64,000 nt of DNA from contig DASTKT010000081.1 in the NCBI GenBank assembly GCA_035715725.1, positions 6,459 through 70,458 of the forward strand. Direction: 5' to 3'. A program made the position numbers and the translations under genes. The notes under the pieces are model-generated. The model was not told the DNA's origin and did not search any database. It was given only the letters and a program-made list of their open reading frames with translations. Of the stretch, positions 32,879-41,290 are shown piece after piece. The first letter of the stretch is position 1, and the number at the start of each line of letters is the position of its first letter. The DNA is from JADGGV01 sp035715725. GTDB lineage: Bacteria > Gemmatimonadota > Gemmatimonadetes > Longimicrobiales > RSA9.

Positions 32879-33613
32879 ATGGCCGAGCCGGTTCGACTTC
32901 AGCGCTTCCTCTCGCAGGCCGGCGTGGCTTCGCGCCGCCGGGCGGAGGAGCTGATCCGGGGCGGGCACGTGCGCGTCGACGGCGTCGTCGTCACGGAGCT
33001 CGGCACGCGAGTCGACCCGCAGGCGGCGCGGGTGGAGGTGGACGGGCGGATCGTGCGCCCCGTCGCCCGGAGCTGGATCGCGCTGCACAAGCCCGTCGGC
33101 TACGTCACGACCCGCAAGGATCCCGAGGGGCGCCCCACCATCTACGACCTCCTCCCGCCCGAATTCCACGGCCTCTTCTACGTCGGCCGCCTCGACTACA
33201 ACAGCGAGGGGCTGGTGCTGCTGACGAACGACGGCGACGTCGCCAACCGGCTGACGCACCCGCGCTACGGTGTGGAGCGGGTCTACGAGGTGGACGCGGA
33301 GGGGGAGGTGTCCGCCGCGGCGATGCGGCGGCTGGAGAAGGGGGTGATGCTGGAGGACGGCCTGGCGCGCGCGGAGCGAGTGGTCCGCCGCCGCGGCGCC
33401 GCCCGCGACACCTCCCGGCTGCACGTCACGCTGCGGGAGGGACGCAAGCGCGAGGTCCGGCGCATGTTCCAGGCGATCGGTCACCCGCTGCGGCGGCTCG
33501 CGCGCATCCAGTACGGCCCGGTGAAACTCGGCGCGCTCGCTCCCGGGGCGTGGCGCCGCCTGACATCCAACGAGATGCTGGCGCTCTCGGCCTCGGGCCG
33601 GGACGGCGCGTAG
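32879..33613 (+). CDS. RluB/RsuA-family pseudouridine synthase
   Basis: 244 residues with an N-terminal S4 RNA-binding domain (RLQRFLSQAGVASRRRAEELI) and the catalytic domain. The catalytic aspartate is Asp106 in GRLDYNSEGLVLLTNDGD. HKPVGYVTT and REGRKREVRRMFQAIGHPL are typical of the RsuA/RluB/E/F branch. Position after scpB is the same as in many genomes where rluB modifies 23S rRNA position 2605, but target specificity is inferred from context. It starts 10 bases after scpB. Confidence 0.9.
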   Translation: MAEPVRLQRFLSQAGVASRRRAEELIRGGHVRVDGVVVTELGTRVDPQAARVEVDGRIVRPVARSWIALHKPVGYVTTRKDPEGRPTIYDLLPPEFHGLFYVGRLDYNSEGLVLLTNDGDVANRLTHPRYGVERVYEVDAEGEVSAAAMRRLEKGVMLEDGLARAERVVRRRGAARDTSRLHVTLREGRKREVRRMFQAIGHPLRRLARIQYGPVKLGALAPGAWRRLTSNEMLALSASGRDGA

Positions 33614-33630
33614 CGGCAGGAGTCGGCGCG

Positions 33631-35292
33631 ATGGAGCTGGGAGGACGGAGCATTCTGATCCTGGGGGGCGCGGGGCTGGTGGGGATGGCCGTCGCGCGGA
33701 AGCTGCTCCCCTTCGAGCCGGCGCGCGTCGTGCTGAGCGGGCTGACGCGCCGGGAGGCGGAATCCGCGGCGGCGGAGCTGCTCGCGGAGCGGAACGTGCC
33801 GGCCGCGACCACGGTGGAGCCCGCGTGGGGCGACATCTTCGTGCCGGAAGCGCTGAAGGACACGCCCCGCGCTGCGCTCCTGGCCTCGGCGGAGACTCGC
33901 GCCGCGCTGCTGGACGATCTGTACGGCGAGCTGACGGACGCGGTGGTCCGCCGCTCCGCGCTCGGCGCGCTGCTGCTGCGCACGCGGCCGGAGATCATCG
34001 TCGACTGCGTCAACACCGCGACCGCCTTCGCCTACCAGAACATCTTCGAGAGCGCTGCGCGGCTGCGGGAGCAGGCCCGGCTGGGGGAGGCGGGCACGGA
34101 CGCGGTCGAGGCGCACCTGGCCACGCTCTACTTCCCGCAGCTCATCCGGCACGTGCAGATCGCGCTCGAGGCCATGCGCCGCGCCGGGACGCTGGCCTAC
34201 GTGAAGATCGGCACGGCGGGCACCGGCGGGATGGGGCTGAACATCCCGTTCACGCACTCCGAGGAGCGGCCGAGCCGGATGCTGCTGGCCAAGTCGGGCG
34301 TGGCGGGAGCGCACACGCTGCTGCTGTACCTGATGGCGCGGACGCCGGGCGCGCCGGCGGTCAAGGAGATCAAGCCGACGGCGGCGATCAGCTGGAAGCG
34401 GATCGCCTTCGGCGAGGTGCTGCGGCGGGGCCGGCCGGTGGAGTGTCACGACGCCGTGGCGCCCGCGCCGCTCGCGGAGGCGTTCGCGGGCGACGTCGCC
34501 CGGCTGAGCGCGCCGACGGGCGCGACGCTGCGGGGCGTCTTCCTCGATTCGGGCGAGAACGGCCTCTTCTCGCTGGGCGAGTTCGAGACGCTGACGGCGC
34601 TGGGGCTGATGGAGTTCACGACGCCGGAGGAGATCGCGGAGAACGTCGTGCGCGAGCTGCGCGGCTACCCGACCGGGCGGGACGTGGTGGCGGCGCTCGA
34701 CTCGGCGACGTCCGGGCCGACGTACCGGGCGGGCGTGCTGCGGCAGGTCGCGCTGGAGCGGATGGAAGCGCTGGAGGAGGAGCACGGCGCGGAGGCGGTG
34801 GCCTACGAGATGCTCGGGCCGCCGCGGCTGTCGAAGCTGCTCTTCGAGGCGACGATCCTGGCGCGGCTGTTCCCCGACCTGGGCGCGGCCGCGGCGCTGG
34901 AGCCGGCGGAGACGGCGGAGCGCGCCGCGGCGCTGGTCGCGGCGGACGCCGACCTCCGCGTCCGCATGCTGACGATCGGCCTGCCGATCCTGCTCCCGGA
35001 CGGCCGGCGCGTGCTGCGGGGCCCCGACGTGAAGGTGGCGCCGGAGCCCGGCCAGCGCCCGGACGACCCGCGCCTGGCGGACAACGGCTGGGTCGACCTG
35101 CGCCCGGCCAACTGGCTGCGCTGGCGCGAGCGCGCCGACCGCATCCTGGGGGAGCTCCGGCGGTCCCCGGCGCCGGAGGAGGGCTCGCGGTCGGACATCG
35201 CGCCGGGCAACCGGCGGCTGCGGCTCCGGCCCGGGAGCCTCGCCGCCTGGATCTTCCGCCACGAGGACCACGGCGAGCGGATCAAGCGCTGA
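33631..35292 (+). CDS. Large NAD(P)-binding protein, saccharopine-dehydrogenase/SDR-like, unknown function
   Basis: 553 residues. A nucleotide-binding fold opens the protein (SILILGGAGLVGMAVARKLL, glycines at 12-18). It is followed by about 500 residues I cannot place in a named family. They include EIIVDCVNTATAFAYQNIFE, KIGTAGTGGMGLNIPFTHSEE and SGENGLFSLGEFETLTALGLMEFTT. The glycine-rich start suggests a dehydrogenase or epimerase fold; substrate is unknown. ATG 33631 has GGAG about 10 bases upstream. It follows the pseudouridine synthase by 17 bases and is probably the last gene before a repeat-containing gap that leads to moxR. Confidence 0.7.
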   Translation: MELGGRSILILGGAGLVGMAVARKLLPFEPARVVLSGLTRREAESAAAELLAERNVPAATTVEPAWGDIFVPEALKDTPRAALLASAETRAALLDDLYGELTDAVVRRSALGALLLRTRPEIIVDCVNTATAFAYQNIFESAARLREQARLGEAGTDAVEAHLATLYFPQLIRHVQIALEAMRRAGTLAYVKIGTAGTGGMGLNIPFTHSEERPSRMLLAKSGVAGAHTLLLYLMARTPGAPAVKEIKPTAAISWKRIAFGEVLRRGRPVECHDAVAPAPLAEAFAGDVARLSAPTGATLRGVFLDSGENGLFSLGEFETLTALGLMEFTTPEEIAENVVRELRGYPTGRDVVAALDSATSGPTYRAGVLRQVALERMEALEEEHGAEAVAYEMLGPPRLSKLLFEATILARLFPDLGAAAALEPAETAERAAALVAADADLRVRMLTIGLPILLPDGRRVLRGPDVKVAPEPGQRPDDPRLADNGWVDLRPANWLRWRERADRILGELRRSPAPEEGSRSDIAPGNRRLRLRPGSLAAWIFRHEDHGERIKR

Positions 35293-35313
35293 AATCCCGC
35301 GCCGCTCCGCGGC

Positions 35314-35394
35314 GCGAGTGGGGGAGCGGGGGAGTGGACGAGTGGGTGACGGCGCCATCCCCCACTCCTCCGCTCACCCACTCTCCCACTCCGG
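35314..35394. repeat. GAGTGGGG-type palindromic element, copy B
   Basis: The left arm (GAGTGGGGGAGCGGGGGAGT followed by a shorter GAGTGGG) and the right arm (CCCCCACTCCTCCGCTCACC and then CACTCTCCCACTC) are largely complementary around a short centre (GACGGCGCCATC). It lies in the gap between the large NAD-binding gene and moxR. The three copies in the window vary in the order of the small units. Confidence 0.75.
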
Positions 35395-35474
35395 TGTTGG
35401 TTGCCTGGATCTTGCTCGCGCGTCGAGCGTACGAACAGGCCGGTGCCGCATTCGAACCTTCCGCGGAGGAACGC

Positions 35475-36470
<996 letters not shown>

Positions 36471-36478
36471 GGCGGGGC

Positions 36479-37567
36479 ATGGCCTGGGGGTGGTTCCGGC
36501 GCCGTACTTCCGAGCGGGGGAGCGGAGGAGCGGGCGAGCGGGGGATGGCTCCCGCCGTGGTCCCCCACTCCTCCACGCGTCCGCTCTCCCACTCGGCTGG
36601 ACGGGCGCCGGGCGACGACGCGCCCGCCCACCGGCCCGGCGCCACGAGCGCCGTCCCACCGGAGATCCTGCGCCAGGTGCGGCTCATCGAGCTGCGCACG
36701 CGGGGGCTGGTCAACTCCATGTTCGGCGGCGAGTACCACTCGGTCTTCAAGGGGCAGGGGATGGAGTTCGCCGAGGTGCGCGAGTACCAGGCCGGCGACG
36801 ACATCCGCTCGATCGACTGGAACGTCACGGCGCGCATGCGGCATCCCTACGTGAAGAAGCACGTGGAGGAACGCGAGCTGACGGTGCTGCTGGCGGTCGA
36901 CCTCTCCGGCTCGGAGCAGTTCGGCACGCGCGGGCGCTTCAAGGCGGAGCTGGCCACGGAGATCGCCGCCGTGCTGGCGCTCTCCGCGATCCGCAACAAC
37001 GACCGGGTCGGTCTGCTCGTCTTCAGCGACCATGTCGAGCACTTCGTTCCGCCGAAGAAGGGCCGCCGCCACGTGCTCCGGCTGATCCGCGACCTGCTGG
37101 CGTTCCGCCCGGTGGGGCGGGGGACCGACCTGGTCGGCGCGCTCGAGTACGCGCTGAAGATCCTGCCGCACCGCTCCATCATCTTCGTGCTCAGCGACTT
37201 CCTCTCGCCGCTCCCCGCGGCGACGGGCGAGGCGGAGGAGAGCGATCCGCTGCGCCGGATGCTGCGGATGGCCGGCCAGCGCCACGACCTCGTCGCCGTG
37301 ACGATCTCGGACGTGGCGGAGGAGGCGCTCCCGGCCGCCGGGCTGCTCGTCCTGACCGACCCGGAGACGGGCGAGCAGGTGGCCGTCGACACCGGGAAGG
37401 CCGAGACGCGCGCGCTCTACCGCGCGCTCGTGCAGCGCGAGCGGGAGCGGCTTCGCAAGCTGCTGCGGCAGCTCCGGGTCGAGGAGATCGACGTGCGCAC
37501 GGACGCCTCCTACGTCGCGCCGCTGCTGGCCTTCTTCCGCCGCCGCGAGCGGCAGCTCCGGCGATGA
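36479..37567 (+). CDS. DUF58/VWA-like protein carrying an in-frame palindromic element
   Basis: 362 residues. Conserved DUF58 sequence begins at PPEILRQVRLIELRTRGLVN (about 60-79) and runs through EYHSVFKGQGMEFAEVREYQ and DWNVTARM, with a VWA-like LLAVDLSGSEQFG. Residues about 11-40 are unlike any DUF58. They are encoded by repeat copy C (36511-36598), read in frame without a stop. MAWGWFRRRT before it looks like a normal DUF58 N-terminus, and the ATG sits 8 bases after moxR with GAGG before it. So the element appears inserted in the N-terminal linker. No good alternative start lies between the element and the domain. The 3' end overlaps the next gene by ATGA. Confidence 0.82.
   Translation: MAWGWFRRRTSERGSGGAGERGMAPAVVPHSSTRPLSHSAGRAPGDDAPAHRPGATSAVPPEILRQVRLIELRTRGLVNSMFGGEYHSVFKGQGMEFAEVREYQAGDDIRSIDWNVTARMRHPYVKKHVEERELTVLLAVDLSGSEQFGTRGRFKAELATEIAAVLALSAIRNNDRVGLLVFSDHVEHFVPPKKGRRHVLRLIRDLLAFRPVGRGTDLVGALEYALKILPHRSIIFVLSDFLSPLPAATGEAEESDPLRRMLRMAGQRHDLVAVTISDVAEEALPAAGLLVLTDPETGEQVAVDTGKAETRALYRALVQRERERLRKLLRQLRVEEIDVRTDASYVAPLLAFFRRRERQLRR
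36511..36598. repeat. GAGTGGGG-type palindromic element, copy C, inside a coding region
   Basis: The left arm is built of GAGCGGGGGAGCGGAGGAGC and a further GAGCGGGG unit. The right arm is CCCCCACTCCTCCACGCGTC then CCGCTCTCCCACTC. It is 88 bases long and is read through by the DUF58 gene. Compared with copy B the left arm has GAGCGGG in place of GAGTGGG units, while the right arm keeps CCCACTC. Confidence 0.75.
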
Positions 37568-38523
37568 CCCGGCGGCGGTCGGTGCTCGCGCCCCTGGTCG
37601 TGGCCGGCCTCGCCGCGCTCGGCGGGCTGCCGGCCGGCGGCGCCGCGCAACAGGTGCGGGCCGCCGTCGCGCCGGACACCGCCACGGTCGGCGACGTGGT
37701 GCAGGCCGCGGTGCGCTTCGACCTGCCGGCCGGATCCCGCGCGGTCGTCCCGGACTCGCTGCCGCTGCAGGGCACCGCGGAGAACGCGGGGCGCCGCCAG
37801 GTGCGGGAGGTCGCGCGCCCGGACGGCAGCCGCGAGGTCACCGTGGTCTACCCGGTGACGCCGTGGCGCACCGGGACCATGACGCTGCCGCCGGTGCCGG
37901 TGCGGCTCGTGGGCCCGCAGGGCGAGCGCATCCTGACGGCGGCGCTGCCGCCGGTCCGGGTCCGCTCGGTGCTGCCGCGGGACACGGCCGGGATCCAGCC
38001 GAAGCCGCCGAGCGACGTCGTCGGCCCGAACCGGCTGCTCTGGCCCTACATCCTGGCGGCGATTCTGCTGCTGCTCCTCCTCCTCGCGCTGGCGTACTGG
38101 CTCTGGCGCCGCTGGCGCGAGCGGCGCAACCGCGTCGTCGAGGTGCCGGTCGAGGTGCTGCCGCCGCGGGAGCGCACGCTGCGCGAGCTGGACCGGATCC
38201 GTGAGCTGCGGCTCGCCGAGATGGGGGAAGCGAAGGCGTTCTACTCGCTCGTGACCGCCGCGGTGCGCGAGTACCTGGCGGGGCTGGACCCGCGCTGGGG
38301 CACGGACCTGACCAGCTCGGAGCTGCTGGCGGAGCTGCGCGAGACGGCCGGCTGGGGCCCGGCCCACGAGCTGACGCCGCTGCTCGGCGCGGCGGACCTG
38401 GTGAAGTTCGCGAAGCGGCGCCCGGCGACCGACGAGGCGCTGGCCGAGTGGGCGGCGATGCGGCGCTGGGTGGAGTCGTTCCCGGAGCCCGGCGCCGCGC
38501 CGGTGCCGGCGGAGGCCGCATGA
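37564..38523 (+). CDS. DUF4381-like membrane protein of the Bat operon
   Basis: 319 residues. A signal peptide (about 1-29, ending AAQQ) leads to a periplasmic beta-rich domain (about 30-145), one membrane helix (about 160-178, LWPYILAAILLLLLLLALAYWLW) and a cytoplasmic helical domain. The latter has KAFYSLVTAAVREYL and TSSELLAEL. This is the layout and position of the DUF4381 proteins found between DUF58 and batA in Bat operons, although I cannot confirm the family by search. Its role is unknown. ATGA overlaps join it to both neighbours. Confidence 0.65.
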   Translation: MTRRRSVLAPLVVAGLAALGGLPAGGAAQQVRAAVAPDTATVGDVVQAAVRFDLPAGSRAVVPDSLPLQGTAENAGRRQVREVARPDGSREVTVVYPVTPWRTGTMTLPPVPVRLVGPQGERILTAALPPVRVRSVLPRDTAGIQPKPPSDVVGPNRLLWPYILAAILLLLLLLALAYWLWRRWRERRNRVVEVPVEVLPPRERTLRELDRIRELRLAEMGEAKAFYSLVTAAVREYLAGLDPRWGTDLTSSELLAELRETAGWGPAHELTPLLGAADLVKFAKRRPATDEALAEWAAMRRWVESFPEPGAAPVPAEAA

Positions 38524-39506
38524 CGTTCGGCTTCGAGCACCCCTGGCTCCTCCTGCTGCTGGTCCCGATCCTGGCGTACCTGTGGTGGTCGCGGCGGCGC
38601 AAGCGCGCCGCGCTGGTCTTCTCGCGGGCCTCCACGCTGGCGCGGCTGACGCACCCGCTGGCCGGGCGGCTCGCGGCGCTGCCCGGGTGGCTGCGGGCGC
38701 TCGCCGTCGTCGCGCTCGTGCTGGCGCTCGCGGCGCCGCGCACGGGCGTCTCGTCCACCGACGTGACGTCCGAGGGGCTGGCCATCGTGCTGGCGGTCGA
38801 CGTGTCCAGCTCGATGCTGGCGGAGGACTTCCACCCGCAGAACCGGCTCGCCGTGGCCAAGCGCAACGTGCACGACTTCGTGCAGGGGCGCACCGACGAC
38901 CGGATCGGGCTCGTCGCATTCGCGGGCGAGGCGCTCACGCAGGTGCCGATCACGGTGGACTACCCGGTGATCTACCGCGCCATCGAGGGGCTGGACGTCG
39001 GCGACCTGGAGGACGGCACGGCGATCGGCACGGCGATCGCCACGGCCGCGAACCGGCTGCGCAAGGTGCCGGGGAAGTCGAAGGTCATGATCCTGATGAC
39101 CGACGGCGAGAACAACCGTGGCGAGATCGACCCGCTGACGGCCGCGAAGGCGGCGGCCACGTTCGGCGTCAAGATCTACACGATCGGCGTGGGGACCGAG
39201 GGGGTGGCGCCGATCCCCGTCGCCCGGGGGCTGTTCGGCTACGAGTACGCGAACCTGCCGGTGCACATCGACGACCGGTTGCTCACGCAGATCGCGCAGG
39301 TCAGTGGCGGCCGGTACTTCCGGGCCACGACGGCGGAGGCGCTGCAGCAGATCTACCGGCAGATCGACCAGCTCGAGAAGTCACCGGTCAAGGTGCACCG
39401 CTACGTGGACTTCACGCCGCGCTACCTGCCGTTCCTGCTCGCGGCGATCGTCTGCCTGCTGGCGGAGTGGGCGCTGCGGGCGAGCCGCTGGGGGAGGGTG
39501 CCATGA
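38520..39506 (+). CDS. batA: BatA, membrane VWA protein
   Basis: 328 residues. An N-terminal helix pair (about 8-25 and 60-72) precedes a VWA domain with the metal site DVSSSM (94-99) and VMILMTDGENN, and a C-terminal helix (about 305-322) returns to the membrane. The aerotolerance (Bat) proteins are thought to form a membrane complex acting in the periplasm or on the cytoplasmic face during stress. The exact function is not known in this organism. It overlaps both neighbours by four bases. Confidence 0.85.
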   Translation: MTFGFEHPWLLLLLVPILAYLWWSRRRKRAALVFSRASTLARLTHPLAGRLAALPGWLRALAVVALVLALAAPRTGVSSTDVTSEGLAIVLAVDVSSSMLAEDFHPQNRLAVAKRNVHDFVQGRTDDRIGLVAFAGEALTQVPITVDYPVIYRAIEGLDVGDLEDGTAIGTAIATAANRLRKVPGKSKVMILMTDGENNRGEIDPLTAAKAAATFGVKIYTIGVGTEGVAPIPVARGLFGYEYANLPVHIDDRLLTQIAQVSGGRYFRATTAEALQQIYRQIDQLEKSPVKVHRYVDFTPRYLPFLLAAIVCLLAEWALRASRWGRVP

Positions 39507-40597
39507 CGTTCGGGCGGCCCGAGCTGCTCTGGCTCGCCGTCGCGCTCCCGCTGGCCGTCGCGGCCGCGATCCTCGGCTACGTGCGCCGGCGCCGCGCGGT
39601 GGCGCGCGCGCTCGGCGACCCGGTGCTCGTCAGCCGTCTCGGCGTCGAGGATCTCGCACGCTTCCCGGCGGTCCGGCTGGTGCTGCTGACGCTCGCCGCG
39701 GCGCTCCTCGGGCTCGCGGCCGCGGACCCGCGCTGGGGAATGAAGGCGGTCGAGACGCACTCGAGCGCGTTCAACGCGGTGCTGGCGCTGGACGTGTCGA
39801 AGTCCATGCTGGCGCGGGACGTCGCGCCGAACCGGCTGGAGCGGCAGCGCCTCCTTTCGCGGCTGCTGCTCCGGCAGCTCCCCGGGGACCGCTTCGGGGT
39901 GGTGATCTTCGCCGGGCGCGCCTACGTGCTGTCTCCGCTGACCGTCGACCACGCCGCGCTGGAGCTCTACGCCGACGCACTCGATCCGGAGATGGTGAGC
40001 CAGGGTGGCTCGTCTCTGGCGTCGGCGCTGACCCAGGCGGTGGGGCTCGCCGCGGCGGACAAGCAGGTCCGCGGCGACCGCGTCGTCGTCGTCATGACGG
40101 ACGGCGAGGCGCTGGAGGAGGAGGACGACGTGGTGAGCGCCGCGGAGCAGGCCGCGAAGGCGGGCGTCCGGATCTACACGGTCGGCTTCGGCACGCCGGG
40201 CGGCGCGCCGGTGCCGGACCAGGACCCGGAGACGGGGCGCGTCATCGGCTACAAGCGGGACCTGGACGGGCAGGTGGTGGTCTCGCGGCTGAACCCGAGC
40301 CTGCTTCGGCGCGTCGCGCAGATCACGCACGGCGAGTACTTCCAGATGTCGGATCCGGACGCCACGGGGCGCCTCGTCTCGACGCTCCAGCATCTCCGCC
40401 GCTCCCCGGCCGCGGGCGGGCGCCGGCTGGACCGGAAGGAGCAGTTCGAGTGGTTCGTCGGCGCGGCGCTCCTCCTGATCGCGCTGGATGCGGTGACGGC
40501 GGACCGCCGGCGTGCGCGCGTGGCCGCGGCCGCGGAGCGCGCGCCGGTCGCGGCCGGCGCGCCGCCGGAGGACGTGCCGCTGGAGGTGGGCGCATGA
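39503..40597 (+). CDS. batB: BatB, membrane VWA protein
   Basis: 364 residues with the same plan as batA. Helices lie at about 9-25 and 58-74, a VWA domain carries DVSKSM (97-102), GDRFGVVIFAGRAYVLSPLT and VVVVMTDGE, and a C-terminal helix sits near 320-336. The acidic/Ala-rich tail after it is probably cytoplasmic. It is probably a paralogue of BatA that pairs with it. ATGA overlaps bind it to batA and batC. Confidence 0.85.
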   Translation: MTFGRPELLWLAVALPLAVAAAILGYVRRRRAVARALGDPVLVSRLGVEDLARFPAVRLVLLTLAAALLGLAAADPRWGMKAVETHSSAFNAVLALDVSKSMLARDVAPNRLERQRLLSRLLLRQLPGDRFGVVIFAGRAYVLSPLTVDHAALELYADALDPEMVSQGGSSLASALTQAVGLAAADKQVRGDRVVVVMTDGEALEEEDDVVSAAEQAAKAGVRIYTVGFGTPGGAPVPDQDPETGRVIGYKRDLDGQVVVSRLNPSLLRRVAQITHGEYFQMSDPDATGRLVSTLQHLRRSPAAGGRRLDRKEQFEWFVGAALLLIALDAVTADRRRARVAAAAERAPVAAGAPPEDVPLEVGA

Positions 40598-41289
40598 GGC
40601 GGAGCGGGATGATCGTGCTGGGGCTGACGGGCGCCCTCGTCGCCTTCGGGATCGGTGACCTCGAGAAGGGCAACCGCCTGTACCGCGCGGGGAAGTACGC
40701 GGAGGCGGCCGCGGCGTACGAGGCGGCGCTCGAGGGCGGCAAGAGCTCGCCGCAGCTCGAGTACAACCTGGGCACGGCGCTGCTGCGTCTCGGCCGCATG
40801 CAGGAGGCGGAGCAGCACCTGCGGGCGGCGCTGCGGGACGTCGAGCCGTCGCTGCGCCAGCGCACGCTCTACAACCTGGGCAACCGCTACCTGTACGCGG
40901 CCCGCGCGCCGAGCGCGGCGCAGGACCAGCAGCAGAAGCTGCTCGACTCGGCGGTGCAGTCGTACCAGCAGGCGCTCCGCCTGCGCCCGGACGACCCGAA
41001 CGCGAAGTGGAACCTGGAGCTGGCGCTGCGCGAGCAGCAGAAGCAGCAGGACCAGGGCGGCGGCGGCCAGCAGAAGAACAACCAGGGCGGCGGCAGCGGC
41101 GGGGGCGGCGGCGGGACCGGGAACGCGCAGGGCGGCGGCGAGGACCAGGGCACGCAGTCCAATCGCAGCCCGATGACGCAGGCGCAGGCGGACCGCATCC
41201 TCAGCGCGGCGGAGCAGGACGAACGCCAGCTCTACCGGGACCGCGTGAAGCAGGGCCGGCGCGAGCTCCCCGTGGCCCGGGACTGGTGA
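40594..41289 (+). CDS. batC: BatC, exported TPR protein
   Basis: 231 residues. A hydrophobic N-terminus (about 4-20) is followed by TPR-type helices (EKGNRLYRAGKYAEAAAAYE, QLEYNLGTALLRLGRMQEAE, SYQQALRLRPDDPNAKWNLE). Next comes a Gln/Gly-rich stretch (about 150-190) and a last helical segment with DRILSAAEQDERQLYRD. This TPR-plus-low-complexity tail is typical for BatC in operons of this kind. It is likely periplasmic and tethered by the first helix. It overlaps batB and is separated from batDE by one base. Confidence 0.8.
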   Translation: MRRSGMIVLGLTGALVAFGIGDLEKGNRLYRAGKYAEAAAAYEAALEGGKSSPQLEYNLGTALLRLGRMQEAEQHLRAALRDVEPSLRQRTLYNLGNRYLYAARAPSAAQDQQQKLLDSAVQSYQQALRLRPDDPNAKWNLELALREQQKQQDQGGGGQQKNNQGGGSGGGGGGTGNAQGGGEDQGTQSNRSPMTQAQADRILSAAEQDERQLYRDRVKQGRRELPVARDW

Positions 41290-41290
41290 C

